From positions 1-12,285 of the forward strand of contig JAYRWN010000066.1 in assembly GCA_041917975.1 (NCBI GenBank): DNA of 12,285 bases. Reading direction: 5' to 3'. Numbering within the stretch: the first letter of the stretch is position 1; every line of letters begins with the position of its first letter. Source of the stretch: JAYRWN01 sp041917975. Its GTDB lineage: Bacteria > Bacteroidota > Bacteroidia > Chitinophagales > Saprospiraceae. Both the position numbers and the translations under genes were made by a program. The notes beneath the pieces were generated by a model, which was given only the letters and a program-made list of their open reading frames with translations, made no database searches and was not told where the DNA came from. Shown here piece by piece: positions 1 through 6,365 of the stretch.

Positions 1-1
1 A

Positions 2-796
2 GAACTTTTTAATCAAGAATTTGAAGGCATCGCAGGACAATTAAAATCCTACCTTTTAAGAATTACGGCCAGCATGGCGGACGCAGAGGATATTGTCCAC
101 GACACCTATCTAAAAGCGCTGGAAAAATTACCCACTTTTCGTGGCGACTCTTCCTTAAAAACCTGGCTTTTTACTATTGCCTCCAACTTGGCTAAAGACA
201 ATCTACGCGCACAAAAACGCTGGACAGAAAATGTTACTGACATCACAAAAGCAGCGGCTTTATCCAATAGGGTGTTTTTGCAAGAAGCCATGAATATCCG
301 AATGACTTCGCCTAACGGACAGTACGAAGCAAAAGAGCATATTGCTTTTTGTTTTACCTGCATCTCAAAGTCATTGCCCTTAGAGCAACAACTTTGTGTT
401 TTTCTAAAAGAAGTTTATGAATTTAAGGTCTCTGAAATTACGACCATACTCGGAACTACCGAAGCCATGGTGAAATATTATCTGCACACCGGAAGGTCAA
501 AAATGATTAACATTTTTGAGGGACGATGTGCTTTAATCAATAAAGAAGGTGTTTGCCATCAATGCTCAGAACTAAACGGCATTTTCAACCCCAAACAAAA
601 TGCCCAAGAGGAATTGATGAAAACGGACTTGGTCAAGGAAGCCGAAAAAGGAGATAAGGAGCATTTATTTGATTTGAGAATGCAGATATTAAGGGAAATT
701 GACCCGTTTAAATCAAAAGCAGCGGAATTGCAACTCTATCATTTAGAGCACAATAGGCAAGTAATGGAAAAATATCTGGAAAAAACTGCTGATTAA
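2..796 (+). CDS. ECF-type sigma-70 family RNA polymerase sigma factor (5' partial)
   Basis: This is an alternative sigma factor that would direct RNA polymerase to a small regulon. The reading frame is open to the left edge, so the ATG at 74 is internal: the 24 codons before it continue sigma region 2 (ending SYLLRITAS). Region 2 carries the hallmark DAEDIVHDTYLKALEKL and then the RGDSSLKTWLFTIASN segment. Region 4 (about residues 99-146 counted from the ATG at 74) has a helix-turn-helix pattern, LPLEQQ to VSEITTILGTTEAMVKYYL. A C-terminal extension of about 95 residues follows, with the phrase CALINKEGVCHQCSELNG. CxxC pairs occur at 93-96 and 161-164, which could form a metal or redox site (inference). 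The gene leads a + strand run of small genes with 37 bp to the next ATG. No anti-sigma factor gene is visible, though one could lie to the left. The family assignment is firm; the regulon is unknown. Confidence 0.88.
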   Translation, partial: ELFNQEFEGIAGQLKSYLLRITASMADAEDIVHDTYLKALEKLPTFRGDSSLKTWLFTIASNLAKDNLRAQKRWTENVTDITKAAALSNRVFLQEAMNIRMTSPNGQYEAKEHIAFCFTCISKSLPLEQQLCVFLKEVYEFKVSEITTILGTTEAMVKYYLHTGRSKMINIFEGRCALINKEGVCHQCSELNGIFNPKQNAQEELMKTDLVKEAEKGDKEHLFDLRMQILREIDPFKSKAAELQLYHLEHNRQVMEKYLEKTAD

Positions 797-833
797 TCCT
801 ATCGTTTTGTATTGACTAGCCGTCAAACGAAAA

Positions 834-1343
834 ATGAAGTATTTAATCACAATTCTAACAATTACGATAATGACAAGAGCAACCATAGCGCAAAACGGGA
901 AAGCCACAACCGTTAAAACAACTTTTTACAGAGAAACTTCTATACGGATCGAAATTAAAGCCGACCCTGCCATTGTATGGGCTTTATTAACTAAAGCTTC
1001 TGACTATCCCCGTTGGAACTCAACTGTAACTTCAATAGAGGGCACTATAGCTCTGGGTGAAAAAATCAAGTTAAAATCAACCCTGGATACCAAGAGACCT
1101 TTTAAATTAAAAGTTAAAGAGGTTGAAGCAGAAAAGAAATTGGTTTGGGGTGATGGTCAAGGGAATCGAATTTATATCATCACCAAAAACGAAAACGGAA
1201 CTATAACCTTTTCCATGACTGAAAAAATTGGCGGATTGATGTTTCCTATGTATGCTAAAATGATACCCTCCTTTGACCAATCGTTCGAACAATTTGCCAG
1301 CGACTTAAAAAATGAATCTGAAACAATTATGAATGCCAAATAA
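834..1343 (+). CDS. Exported SRPBCC (START/polyketide cyclase-like) family protein
   Basis: The 169-residue protein has an SRPBCC helix-grip fold, which typically forms a deep pocket for a hydrophobic ligand. The core begins near residue 34 with ETSIRIEIKADPAIVWALL and ASDYPRWNSTV, the usual first strand and helix of this superfamily. GEKIKLKS (residues 75-82) and a C-terminal helix (about 140-160) follow. The first 19 residues look like a Sec signal peptide ending in ATIA, with likely cleavage before Gln20, so the product is probably periplasmic. That is less usual for SRPBCC proteins. The ligand is unknown. The gene lies 37 bp after the sigma factor and 23 bp before the next gene, so co-transcription is likely. 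The start at 834 is chosen because it provides the signal peptide. Confidence 0.72.
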   Translation: MKYLITILTITIMTRATIAQNGKATTVKTTFYRETSIRIEIKADPAIVWALLTKASDYPRWNSTVTSIEGTIALGEKIKLKSTLDTKRPFKLKVKEVEAEKKLVWGDGQGNRIYIITKNENGTITFSMTEKIGGLMFPMYAKMIPSFDQSFEQFASDLKNESETIMNAK

Positions 1344-1366
1344 TTCCTAAATAAAAAATATAAAAA

Positions 1367-1675
1367 ATGAAAATCGTTAATGTAACCTATACTACTAGAG
1401 CAGAGTTCTCAGAACAGAATCAAGGCAATATAATAAAAGTGATGACTGATTTGCAAAACGCCAATCATCAAGGCATCAAATACACGGCTTGTTTATCCGC
1501 CGACAATAAAACATTTATTCATACTGCATTTTTTCAATCAGACGATGATCAGAAAATTTTAAATGAATTAACTTCTTTCAAATTTTTTCAAGAACAGTTA
1601 AAATCGAGTGGACTTGAAACTCCACCCAAACAAGAAATACTAACTTTAGTTGGAACCTCAAATGATATTTTTTAA
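1367..1675 (+). CDS. Small conserved protein, possible ABM-like dimeric alpha/beta barrel
   Basis: This 102-residue protein has no signal peptide or membrane segment. Alternating strands and helices can be read: a first strand MKIVNVTYTTRA, a helix with NIIKVMTDLQN, a strand IKYTACLSAD, a strand THTAFF-like segment (FIHTAFFQSDD) and a helix FKFFQEQLKSSG. This order resembles the small antibiotic-biosynthesis-monooxygenase-like or stress-responsive barrel fold, but no diagnostic catalytic residue is visible, so this is a fold guess. It sits between the exported SRPBCC gene and the DUF6855-like gene with gaps of 23 and 18 bp, suggesting one transcript with the sigma factor. It could equally be an unrelated small-ligand-binding protein. 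Confidence 0.6.
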   Translation: MKIVNVTYTTRAEFSEQNQGNIIKVMTDLQNANHQGIKYTACLSADNKTFIHTAFFQSDDDQKILNELTSFKFFQEQLKSSGLETPPKQEILTLVGTSNDIF

Positions 1676-1693
1676 TTCAAAACAAGATGAAAA

Positions 1694-2101
1694 ATGAAAA
1701 ATAAAATCGGAACGAAAGAAAAACCCATGGTATTAAAGACACCACCATTGACCAGTGAATACACCATGCATGTGGAAGAAAAAGACGGAAAAGAAGTATT
1801 AGTTTGCACCGTAGGTAAAACAGTATTACTTTACGACATACGATGTTTAGACGACCTCCATTCCATGTTAAAAAAGCATGGGGACTGGATGGAACTCGGT
1901 AGTGCAGACGAGCAAAAACCTGCTAAAGAAGGTACCGTTGAGGCCTGGGGCCGTTCAGAAAAAAATCCAGTTAAAGGTTGGTATGGACTAAAAAAAGGGC
2001 TTCGTGGACGTTTTGGTATGTATATTCCACCATTAATGGAACAACTTGGACTTGCAGAAGTTACGCACGATGCAAAGGGAAATAAAATGAAAGCAAAGTA
2101 A
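1694..2101 (+). CDS. DUF6855-like conserved hypothetical protein
   Basis: The 135-residue protein is of unknown function and resembles, from memory, the DUF6855 family. Recognisable features are the N-terminal GTKEKPMVLKTPPLTSEY, the block CTVGKTVLLYDIRCLDDLHS, the segment HGDWMELGSADEQKPAKEG and the C-terminal WYGLKKGLRGRFGMYIPPL. The strong conservation I associate with these blocks suggests a defined enzyme or binding role, but no catalytic motif is known to me. There is no signal peptide, so it should be cytosolic. An ATG at 1687 (aagATGaaaa) is in another frame, so the start at 1694 is preferred. It is the last intact gene in the sigma-factor-led run; just past its stop lies a damaged propeller remnant. 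Confidence 0.75.
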   Translation: MKNKIGTKEKPMVLKTPPLTSEYTMHVEEKDGKEVLVCTVGKTVLLYDIRCLDDLHSMLKKHGDWMELGSADEQKPAKEGTVEAWGRSEKNPVKGWYGLKKGLRGRFGMYIPPLMEQLGLAEVTHDAKGNKMKAK

Positions 2102-2126
2102 GCGCGGACAGCAAAGAACTGCTGGT

Positions 2127-2500
2127 ATGGGGACACTATGGACGCTACTTGGAAAAGAACATAGTGTTTTTGGGGTTTGGTTTGACAAAGAAGGTAGTAC
2201 TTATGCAGCTGTATCAGAAGATGGTTGTATAAAAAAATTGCACCAAATGGTAAAATAAGTATTGTCTATAACTCTGAAACAGGCACTCCTCTTAACGGAC
2301 TATTTGACAAAGAAGGTAATTTGGGGGTTCTTGAAGGAACGGGATTATTCAGAGTGGAAGTTGTGAAAATTCAAATGACCGAACTTAACAAAGACAACGG
2401 TTGGTTTTTAAACAACAAAACATATATTTATTGGATTTTAGGTCTTGTAGCAGCAAACCAATTATACAAACGAATTAGACGAAAATATGCCAGCCGCTAA
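2127..2500 (+). pseudogene. Frameshifted, 5'-truncated beta-propeller (SMP-30/NHL-like) remnant
   Basis: Two overlapping reading frames together give one plausible protein. From the ATG at 2127 the frame encodes GTLWTLLGKEHSVFGVWF and DKEGSTYAAVSEDGCIKK, stopping at 2258. From 2237 the neighbouring frame continues IAPNGKISIVYNSETG, LNGLFDKEGNLGVLE and more to a stop at 2500. The switch falls in a run of seven A at 2231-2237; one extra A would join the frames. Independent support is a 16-bp direct repeat, tttgacaaagaaggta, at 2181-2196 and 2303-2318, which encodes FDKEG in both frames. The repeats are 122 bp apart, so restoring one base gives exactly 41 codons, a propeller blade length. The joined piece is about 125 residues, far below a full propeller, and ends with a hydrophobic WILGLVAA segment and a basic tail. 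Alternatives are a sequencing error in the A run or transcriptional slippage. Confidence 0.55.
2181..2318 (+). repeat. 16-bp direct repeat encoding FDKEG blade motif
   Basis: The sequence tttgacaaagaaggta occurs exactly at 2181-2196 and 2303-2318. Each copy encodes the FDKEG turn of a propeller blade, but in different reading frames. This fits internal blade repeats of one coding sequence interrupted by a one-base indel, not a mobile-element repeat. Confidence 0.7.
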
Positions 2501-2633
2501 TCGAATAGCCCGCATAGGTGTGAACTTCAATCCAGGAACTTGAATTAGACTAGCTCAAATAAGTGAAAAACGATTTTATTCATCGGTGTGAGCTCGATCT
2601 ATTGTTGTAACTTATTGAATTGCAGTAATACAG

Positions 2634-3803
2634 TCAGAGGACTTCGACTGATTCTCCAGGTAAATCCAGCACCTGATAAACATTAATTTTATTGTTTTTC
2701 CCTTTAATTTTAATCTTTCCCCAATTCTTGGTGAGGGTGACACCTTGAACTTTTTCATAGATCGAATGACTGATTAAAATAGTATTTTCCAGGCCCCGGG
2801 TAAGGGACTCAATTCTTTTAGCGACCACGACTTCACCACCGGTAATAGAATATGACAATTTATCATTTGACCCCAAATTTCCTGCAATGACAGATCCAAG
2901 ATTAATACCGATACCCACGCAAATATTTTGATTAAGTGTATCACCTAATTCACGATTGATGTCAACCAATCTACGCATCATCGCCACGGCACAATAAACA
3001 GCCGAGATTTCGGGATCATCAATTGGGTTAGGTACTCCAAATGCCACAAATATTTCATCACCGACAAATTGAATGATCTGACCATTGTAGTCGCTGATGA
3101 CATCCGACATCAATGAATAGTAGCAATTCAAAACCCGGACAACCTGGTCTGGACTTAAGTCATCGATGATAGCCGTAAATCCACGGATATCACAAAACAG
3201 AAGAGTCGCTTCTACTTTTTCACTTAGCATAATATGCTCATCACCTTTGTCCGACAAGGCTTTTTTTACAATCGCTTCGGGTACGTATTTAGTAAATAAG
3301 GATAACGTCTGCTTTTGAGTATCGATCAATTTATTTAGTCTCCTTTTCGATCTTTCAATTTCCTGAAGTCGTCTTCTTTCTGCTGCCATTGACTCCTTCA
3401 ACATATTTTCCATGCGTACAATTTCAGTCACCTCTTTCTGTATTGCTAAATATTGGTGGATGCTACCCTGCTCATTTTTGACTGGAGTAATCGACCATTC
3501 CATACGAAACTCGGAACCATCTTTACGGTAGTTGATGGTCCTTCCATGCCATACCTCTCCCTTTTCAAGCTTTGCTCTCAGGTCCTGAAAAATACCTAAC
3601 TCGGTTCTGGGGCCTTGGAGCAATCTTGGGCTTTTGCCCAATACGTCCTCACGAGCCCAACCCGTCATTCTCTCGAAGGCAGCATTGACATATAGAATAA
3701 ATGGCCCCGGAGCTTGGAGATCAGCCGTAGTGATCAGTACACTCTCGGTCATAGACTCCAACATCAGAGCAGCATTAATGTCCCGAAAACCTTCCAATGT
3801 CAT
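2634..3803 (-). CDS. PAS domain class III adenylate/guanylate cyclase-like protein, atypical active site
   Basis: The 389-residue protein has a PAS sensor (about 15-130), a charged, probably coiled-coil linker (about 130-165) and a class III nucleotidyl cyclase domain (about 192-380). No membrane segment is seen, so it is cytosolic. Both metal-binding aspartates are present: Asp205 in LFCDIRGFT and Asp249 in QFVGDEIFVAFG. The position normally holding the purine-selecting Lys (as in KFIGD) is Gln245. The transition-state Asn of the usual VNLAAR motif is Val326 (here VVVAKR), while Arg330 is kept. The protein may therefore have altered or low cyclase activity, or act as a nucleotide-binding regulator (inference). 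The PAS block GKSPRLLQG resembles the LOV signature but lacks its Cys, so no flavin-adduct photochemistry is expected. The start at 3803 gives a compact N-terminus before PAS; no strong ribosome binding site is visible. It is transcribed alone. Confidence 0.9.
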   Translation of the reverse strand: MTLEGFRDINAALMLESMTESVLITTADLQAPGPFILYVNAAFERMTGWAREDVLGKSPRLLQGPRTELGIFQDLRAKLEKGEVWHGRTINYRKDGSEFRMEWSITPVKNEQGSIHQYLAIQKEVTEIVRMENMLKESMAAERRRLQEIERSKRRLNKLIDTQKQTLSLFTKYVPEAIVKKALSDKGDEHIMLSEKVEATLLFCDIRGFTAIIDDLSPDQVVRVLNCYYSLMSDVISDYNGQIIQFVGDEIFVAFGVPNPIDDPEISAVYCAVAMMRRLVDINRELGDTLNQNICVGIGINLGSVIAGNLGSNDKLSYSITGGEVVVAKRIESLTRGLENTILISHSIYEKVQGVTLTKNWGKIKIKGKNNKINVYQVLDLPGESVEVL

Positions 3804-3995
3804 TGCTGCAAGTTAAAAAGATTAATTGATATCAAATCGCAGCCTGATGACTACCCGGAAGCCTGATTTGGAACAATTTGGTTGTCTAAATGTGCAGAAC
3901 GGCCGATATTCCCCGGATTAAAAATCATTGAATCTGCTGCTTGATGAATCAGCTTATACAGAAACTGAAAGGGACATGGGCCCATTTTGTAACGT

Positions 3996-4036
3996 AAAAA
4001 GATGGCAGCAGGATGGAGCACCTACCCTGCCGCCAT
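3996..4036 (-). terminator. Rho-independent terminator of ssb
   Basis: In minus-strand RNA the arm AUGGCGGCAGG (4036-4026) pairs along all 11 bases with CCUGCUGCCAU (4012-4002), including one G-U pair. A 13-nt loop separates the arms, and a C and a run of five U follow (4001-3996). The hairpin begins 10 nt after the ssb stop codon. In the plus orientation the same stem has an A-C mismatch and no T run, so it is directional. Confidence 0.87.
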
Positions 4037-4045
4037 TCCATATTT

Positions 4046-4390
4046 TTAAAAAGCAGCTTCTTCTTTATTGAGTTTTATAAAATCATCCACCTGCACTTCG
4101 GTGATGTATTTTTTTTGGCCCTGCGCTTCATACTGGCGGGATACGAGCTGGCCTTCCACAGCCAGCTCTGATCCTTTACGTAATTTTTTGGCCATGCGCT
4201 CGGCTGTGGGGCCCCAGGCTACCAGATGGTGCCAATAGGTCTTTTGTTTCGTCTCGCCATTATGGTCACGATAATAATCGTTGATGGCGAGGGTACATTT
4301 GACCATTTTCCGCCCATGGTCCATTTCCTTCATTTCCGGATCACGTCCTAAATTGCCAATCAGCTGAACTTTGTTTCTAATCTTTGTCAT
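4046..4390 (-). CDS. ssb: Single-stranded DNA-binding protein (short form)
   Basis: The 114-residue protein consists of one OB fold that binds single-stranded DNA during replication, recombination or repair. Family hallmarks are the opening IRNKVQLIGNLGRDPEM, the central KTYWHHLVAWGPTAERMAKKLRKGSEL with its conserved Trp and Gly, and VEGQLVSRQYEAQGQKKY followed by TEVQVDDF. The usual disordered Gly/Pro/Gln-rich linker is missing. The chain ends KEEAAF, which only loosely resembles the acidic DDDIPF-type tip that recruits partners. This suggests an accessory SSB paralogue and not the main replicative one (inference). The gene diverges from the Zn-ribbon gene at 4565 across 174 bp and ends at a strong terminator, so it is a single-gene transcript. 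Confidence 0.95.
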   Translation of the reverse strand: MTKIRNKVQLIGNLGRDPEMKEMDHGRKMVKCTLAINDYYRDHNGETKQKTYWHHLVAWGPTAERMAKKLRKGSELAVEGQLVSRQYEAQGQKKYITEVQVDDFIKLNKEEAAF

Positions 4391-4441
4391 GATGTTTGAA
4401 TTTTTTAAATATTTACTAAAATTTTGTTATTGTTTACTCGG

Positions 4442-4535
4442 CGACATGTCGATGGCACAAAGAAAAATCCTTAAAAAGTTGCAAGTCGTGTCTTATCTGT
4501 TTATATTCGTATTGTCGCGTATATAAACGTTTATC
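4442..4535. promoter_or_regulatory. Divergent promoter region with two palindromes
   Basis: The 174-bp gap between ssb and the Zn-ribbon gene must hold both promoters. It contains a 10-bp perfect palindrome, cgacatgtcg (4442-4451), and a 12-bp perfect palindrome, ataaacgtttat (4524-4535), which lies 29 bp before the ATG at 4565. Either could be an operator, but palindromes this short are expected a few times per window by chance, and no clear TAnnTTTG element was found. Confidence 0.2.
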
Positions 4536-4564
4536 ATCGACTCAACACTTGTAAATACTTAAAT

Positions 4565-4924
4565 ATGAATCAAAAATGCCTTACTTGCGGAACCGCATTC
4601 TTCGGTCGGTCGGATAAAAAATTTTGTTCGGATCAGTGCCGTTCAGCGCACCACCATCAGGTCAATCATGAAGAAAACAAGATCATGAACAGCATCAACC
4701 AGATTTTGAGACAAAACCGGCGCATCCTGGAAGAACTAAACACCAAGAAAAAAACCAGAGTACACCGCAAACAATTGCTGGAACGCGGATTTAAATTCAA
4801 ATATTTTACCAATATCTACACCACCCGAGCCGGTCACACGTATAATTTTTGTTATGATCAAGGTTACATAGAGTGGGATGATGATACGCTGACTTTGGTG
4901 GAAAAGCAGCCGTACATAGAATAA
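4565..4924 (+). CDS. Small N-terminal Zn-ribbon protein, function unknown
   Basis: The 119-residue protein opens with a treble-clef or Zn-ribbon pattern, C5-x2-C8 then C21-x3-C25 (MNQKCLTCGTAFFGRSD and KKFCSDQCRSAHHHQ), typical of small proteins widespread in Bacteroidota. A basic helical stretch follows (about 40-75, with NQILRQNRRILEEL and KKKTRVHRKQ). The C-terminal part is aromatic-rich and probably beta-structured (FKFKYFTNIYTTRAGHTYNF and CYDQGYIEWDDDTLTLV). The basic helix suggests nucleic-acid contact, but that is inference. It is divergent from ssb, and only 17 bp separates it from the amidohydrolase gene, so it probably heads that transcript. Confidence 0.8.
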   Translation: MNQKCLTCGTAFFGRSDKKFCSDQCRSAHHHQVNHEENKIMNSINQILRQNRRILEELNTKKKTRVHRKQLLERGFKFKYFTNIYTTRAGHTYNFCYDQGYIEWDDDTLTLVEKQPYIE

Positions 4925-4941
4925 GTCCGACTCCTGCCTAG

Positions 4942-5691
4942 ATGAAAATTGCTTTAGCTCAAATACAGCCTAAAGGGGGAGATGTGGATGGCAACGTGGC
5001 GAAACACCTTGGGGTCATCCATCTCGCGGTGGAAGAAGGCGCGGACGCTATCTTTTTTCCGGAGCTTTCGCTGAGCGGTTATGAACCATCTTTAGCCCGT
5101 GCTTTGGCCTGTGAGCTTACCGATGCCCGTCTAGAGGTTTTTCAGCAATTCAGCAATGATCATCAGCTACTCATAGCTATTGGTTTGCCCTTAAAAAGTG
5201 CCAACGAGAAACCCTTCATCAGTATGTTGTTTTTCCAGCCGGACCAACCCCGGTCCAGCTATACAAAACAATTCCTGCATACTGATGAACGTCCCTTTTT
5301 TACGGCCGAGATAAAACCATTTGTGCTTAATTATCATGGAGTGAAAATTGCTCCGGCCATATGTTATGAAAGCCTTGTGAACCACCATATTGAGGGAGCG
5401 TACGAACGCGGGGGCAAATTATATATAGTCAGTGCGGCCAAATCTCACCAGAACCTGATCAAAGCCTATGCTCACTATGCAGAAACGGCCAAAGATTATA
5501 ATTTACCACTGCTGTTATGCAACAGTCTTGGACCTTGTGATAATTTTTACAGTAACGGTCAAAGCGCCGCCTGGAACCGGCAGGGACAACTGGTAGCCAG
5601 CCTGAATGAACCTCATGAAGGTATTCTCCTTTATGATACACAGACTGAGCAAGGTTACACTAAATATTTAGGACTAACGATTGTTAAATAA
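4942..5691 (+). CDS. Carbon-nitrogen hydrolase (nitrilase superfamily)
   Basis: This is a 249-residue cytosolic hydrolase of the nitrilase/omega-amidase superfamily, which cleaves amide or nitrile C-N bonds. The catalytic triad is complete: Glu41 in FFPELSLSGYE, Lys109 in SYTKQFLHTDE and Cys141 in IAPAICYES. The start MKIALAQIQPKGGDVDGN is the canonical first strand and helix. The expected downstream block appears as ETAKDYNLPLLLCNS, followed by NGQSAAWNRQGQLVAS, where family members commonly have a GxS segment. Length is near the short end for the superfamily. The substrate cannot be read from sequence; the protein is not recognisably a biotin, NAD or agmatine branch enzyme. The gene follows the Zn-ribbon gene by 17 bp and precedes the pentapeptide gene by 20 bp, so a three-gene transcript is likely. 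Confidence 0.9.
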   Translation: MKIALAQIQPKGGDVDGNVAKHLGVIHLAVEEGADAIFFPELSLSGYEPSLARALACELTDARLEVFQQFSNDHQLLIAIGLPLKSANEKPFISMLFFQPDQPRSSYTKQFLHTDERPFFTAEIKPFVLNYHGVKIAPAICYESLVNHHIEGAYERGGKLYIVSAAKSHQNLIKAYAHYAETAKDYNLPLLLCNSLGPCDNFYSNGQSAAWNRQGQLVASLNEPHEGILLYDTQTEQGYTKYLGLTIVK

Positions 5692-5711
5692 ACTTAAAAT
5701 CATCTAGCACC

Positions 5712-6290
5712 ATGTCACAGCAGAAGGAATGGTCGGAACACCCTTTTAACCAGCAAACCTTCGAGTCGGACGAATTACAAGACCAGCGTTTTGAAAACTG
5801 TCATTTTTTGGGCTGTACATTTACTAAAACGGCTATGCAAAAAAGTCGTTTCCTGGAATGCACATTTAAAGAATGTTTTCTTAGCAATGTTCTCCTTAAC
5901 GAAAGTGTGTTTACGGACGTGCAATTTATTTCCAGCAAATTGGTGGGGGTGGATTTTTCAGTCTGTGCGCAAACCCTGTTCAAGATTCAGTTTCGCCAAT
6001 GCCTGTTGCATTACGTTAATTTTCAAGGAATGAATTTAAAAAAATTGCCATTCGGAGGCAGTGAGATTAAATCCTGTGATTTTTATACCGCTAACCTGGA
6101 AGGCGCTGATTTTAGCGGATGTGATTTACAAGACAGTATTTTTGAAGAGACTAACGTGAGTTCGGCTGATTTCCGTAAAGCTAAAAACTATGACATAGCG
6201 CCGGCAATCAATAAAATCAAAGGCGCCCATTTTTCCATGCCTGAAGTCTTGGGATTATTAAAGCCCCTGGGGATAAAGGTGGAGCTGTGA
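5712..6290 (+). CDS. Pentapeptide repeat protein, Qnr/McbG-like
   Basis: The 192-residue protein is built almost entirely of pentapeptide repeats that fold as a right-handed quadrilateral beta-helix. Central Phe/Leu/Met residues recur every five positions from about 22 to 82, and again from 89 to 154 (for example SCDFYTANLEGADFSGCDLQ). One register jump of seven residues occurs at 82-89. The C-terminus, HFSMPEVLGLLKPLGIKVE, is an amphipathic helix like the dimerisation tail of Qnr-type DNA mimics. Known members with this build bind DNA gyrase and give some protection from quinolones or microcins, but many chromosomal relatives have unknown roles, so resistance is not claimed. The protein is somewhat shorter than typical Qnr (about 215 residues). 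The gap to the sulfatase is 75 bp, so this gene may close the transcript started at 4565. Confidence 0.9.
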   Translation: MSQQKEWSEHPFNQQTFESDELQDQRFENCHFLGCTFTKTAMQKSRFLECTFKECFLSNVLLNESVFTDVQFISSKLVGVDFSVCAQTLFKIQFRQCLLHYVNFQGMNLKKLPFGGSEIKSCDFYTANLEGADFSGCDLQDSIFEETNVSSADFRKAKNYDIAPAINKIKGAHFSMPEVLGLLKPLGIKVEL

Positions 6291-6365
6291 ATACACACAA
6301 GTTCTCCTCCAAGGCATTACTAAAAATTTTAAAATTCTTTCCTACCTTGAAACAAACAAGTTAGT

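Noticed and set aside
802..830. Imperfect inverted repeat tcgttttg / caaacga between the sigma factor and SRPBCC genes
   Set aside because: The stem is about 7 bp with a bulge and is followed by A, not T, so it is not a terminator; any effect on translation is speculative.
2102..2126. Hairpin cagca / tgctg just after the DUF6855-like gene as a terminator
   Set aside because: The 5-bp stem has no following T run.
2566..2585. Possible terminator for the cyclase gene (cgat / atcg with an adjacent T run on the minus strand)
   Set aside because: The stem is only 4 bp and AT-containing, too weak to call.
3637..3720. LOV-type blue-light sensor in the cyclase PAS domain
   Set aside because: The signature position reads GKSPRLLQG and lacks the photoactive Cys, so it is treated as an ordinary PAS domain.
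3976..3985. 10-bp palindrome atgggcccat between the cyclase and ssb genes
   Set aside because: It lies just past the ssb terminator with no gene start nearby on that side; palindromes of this length are expected by chance.
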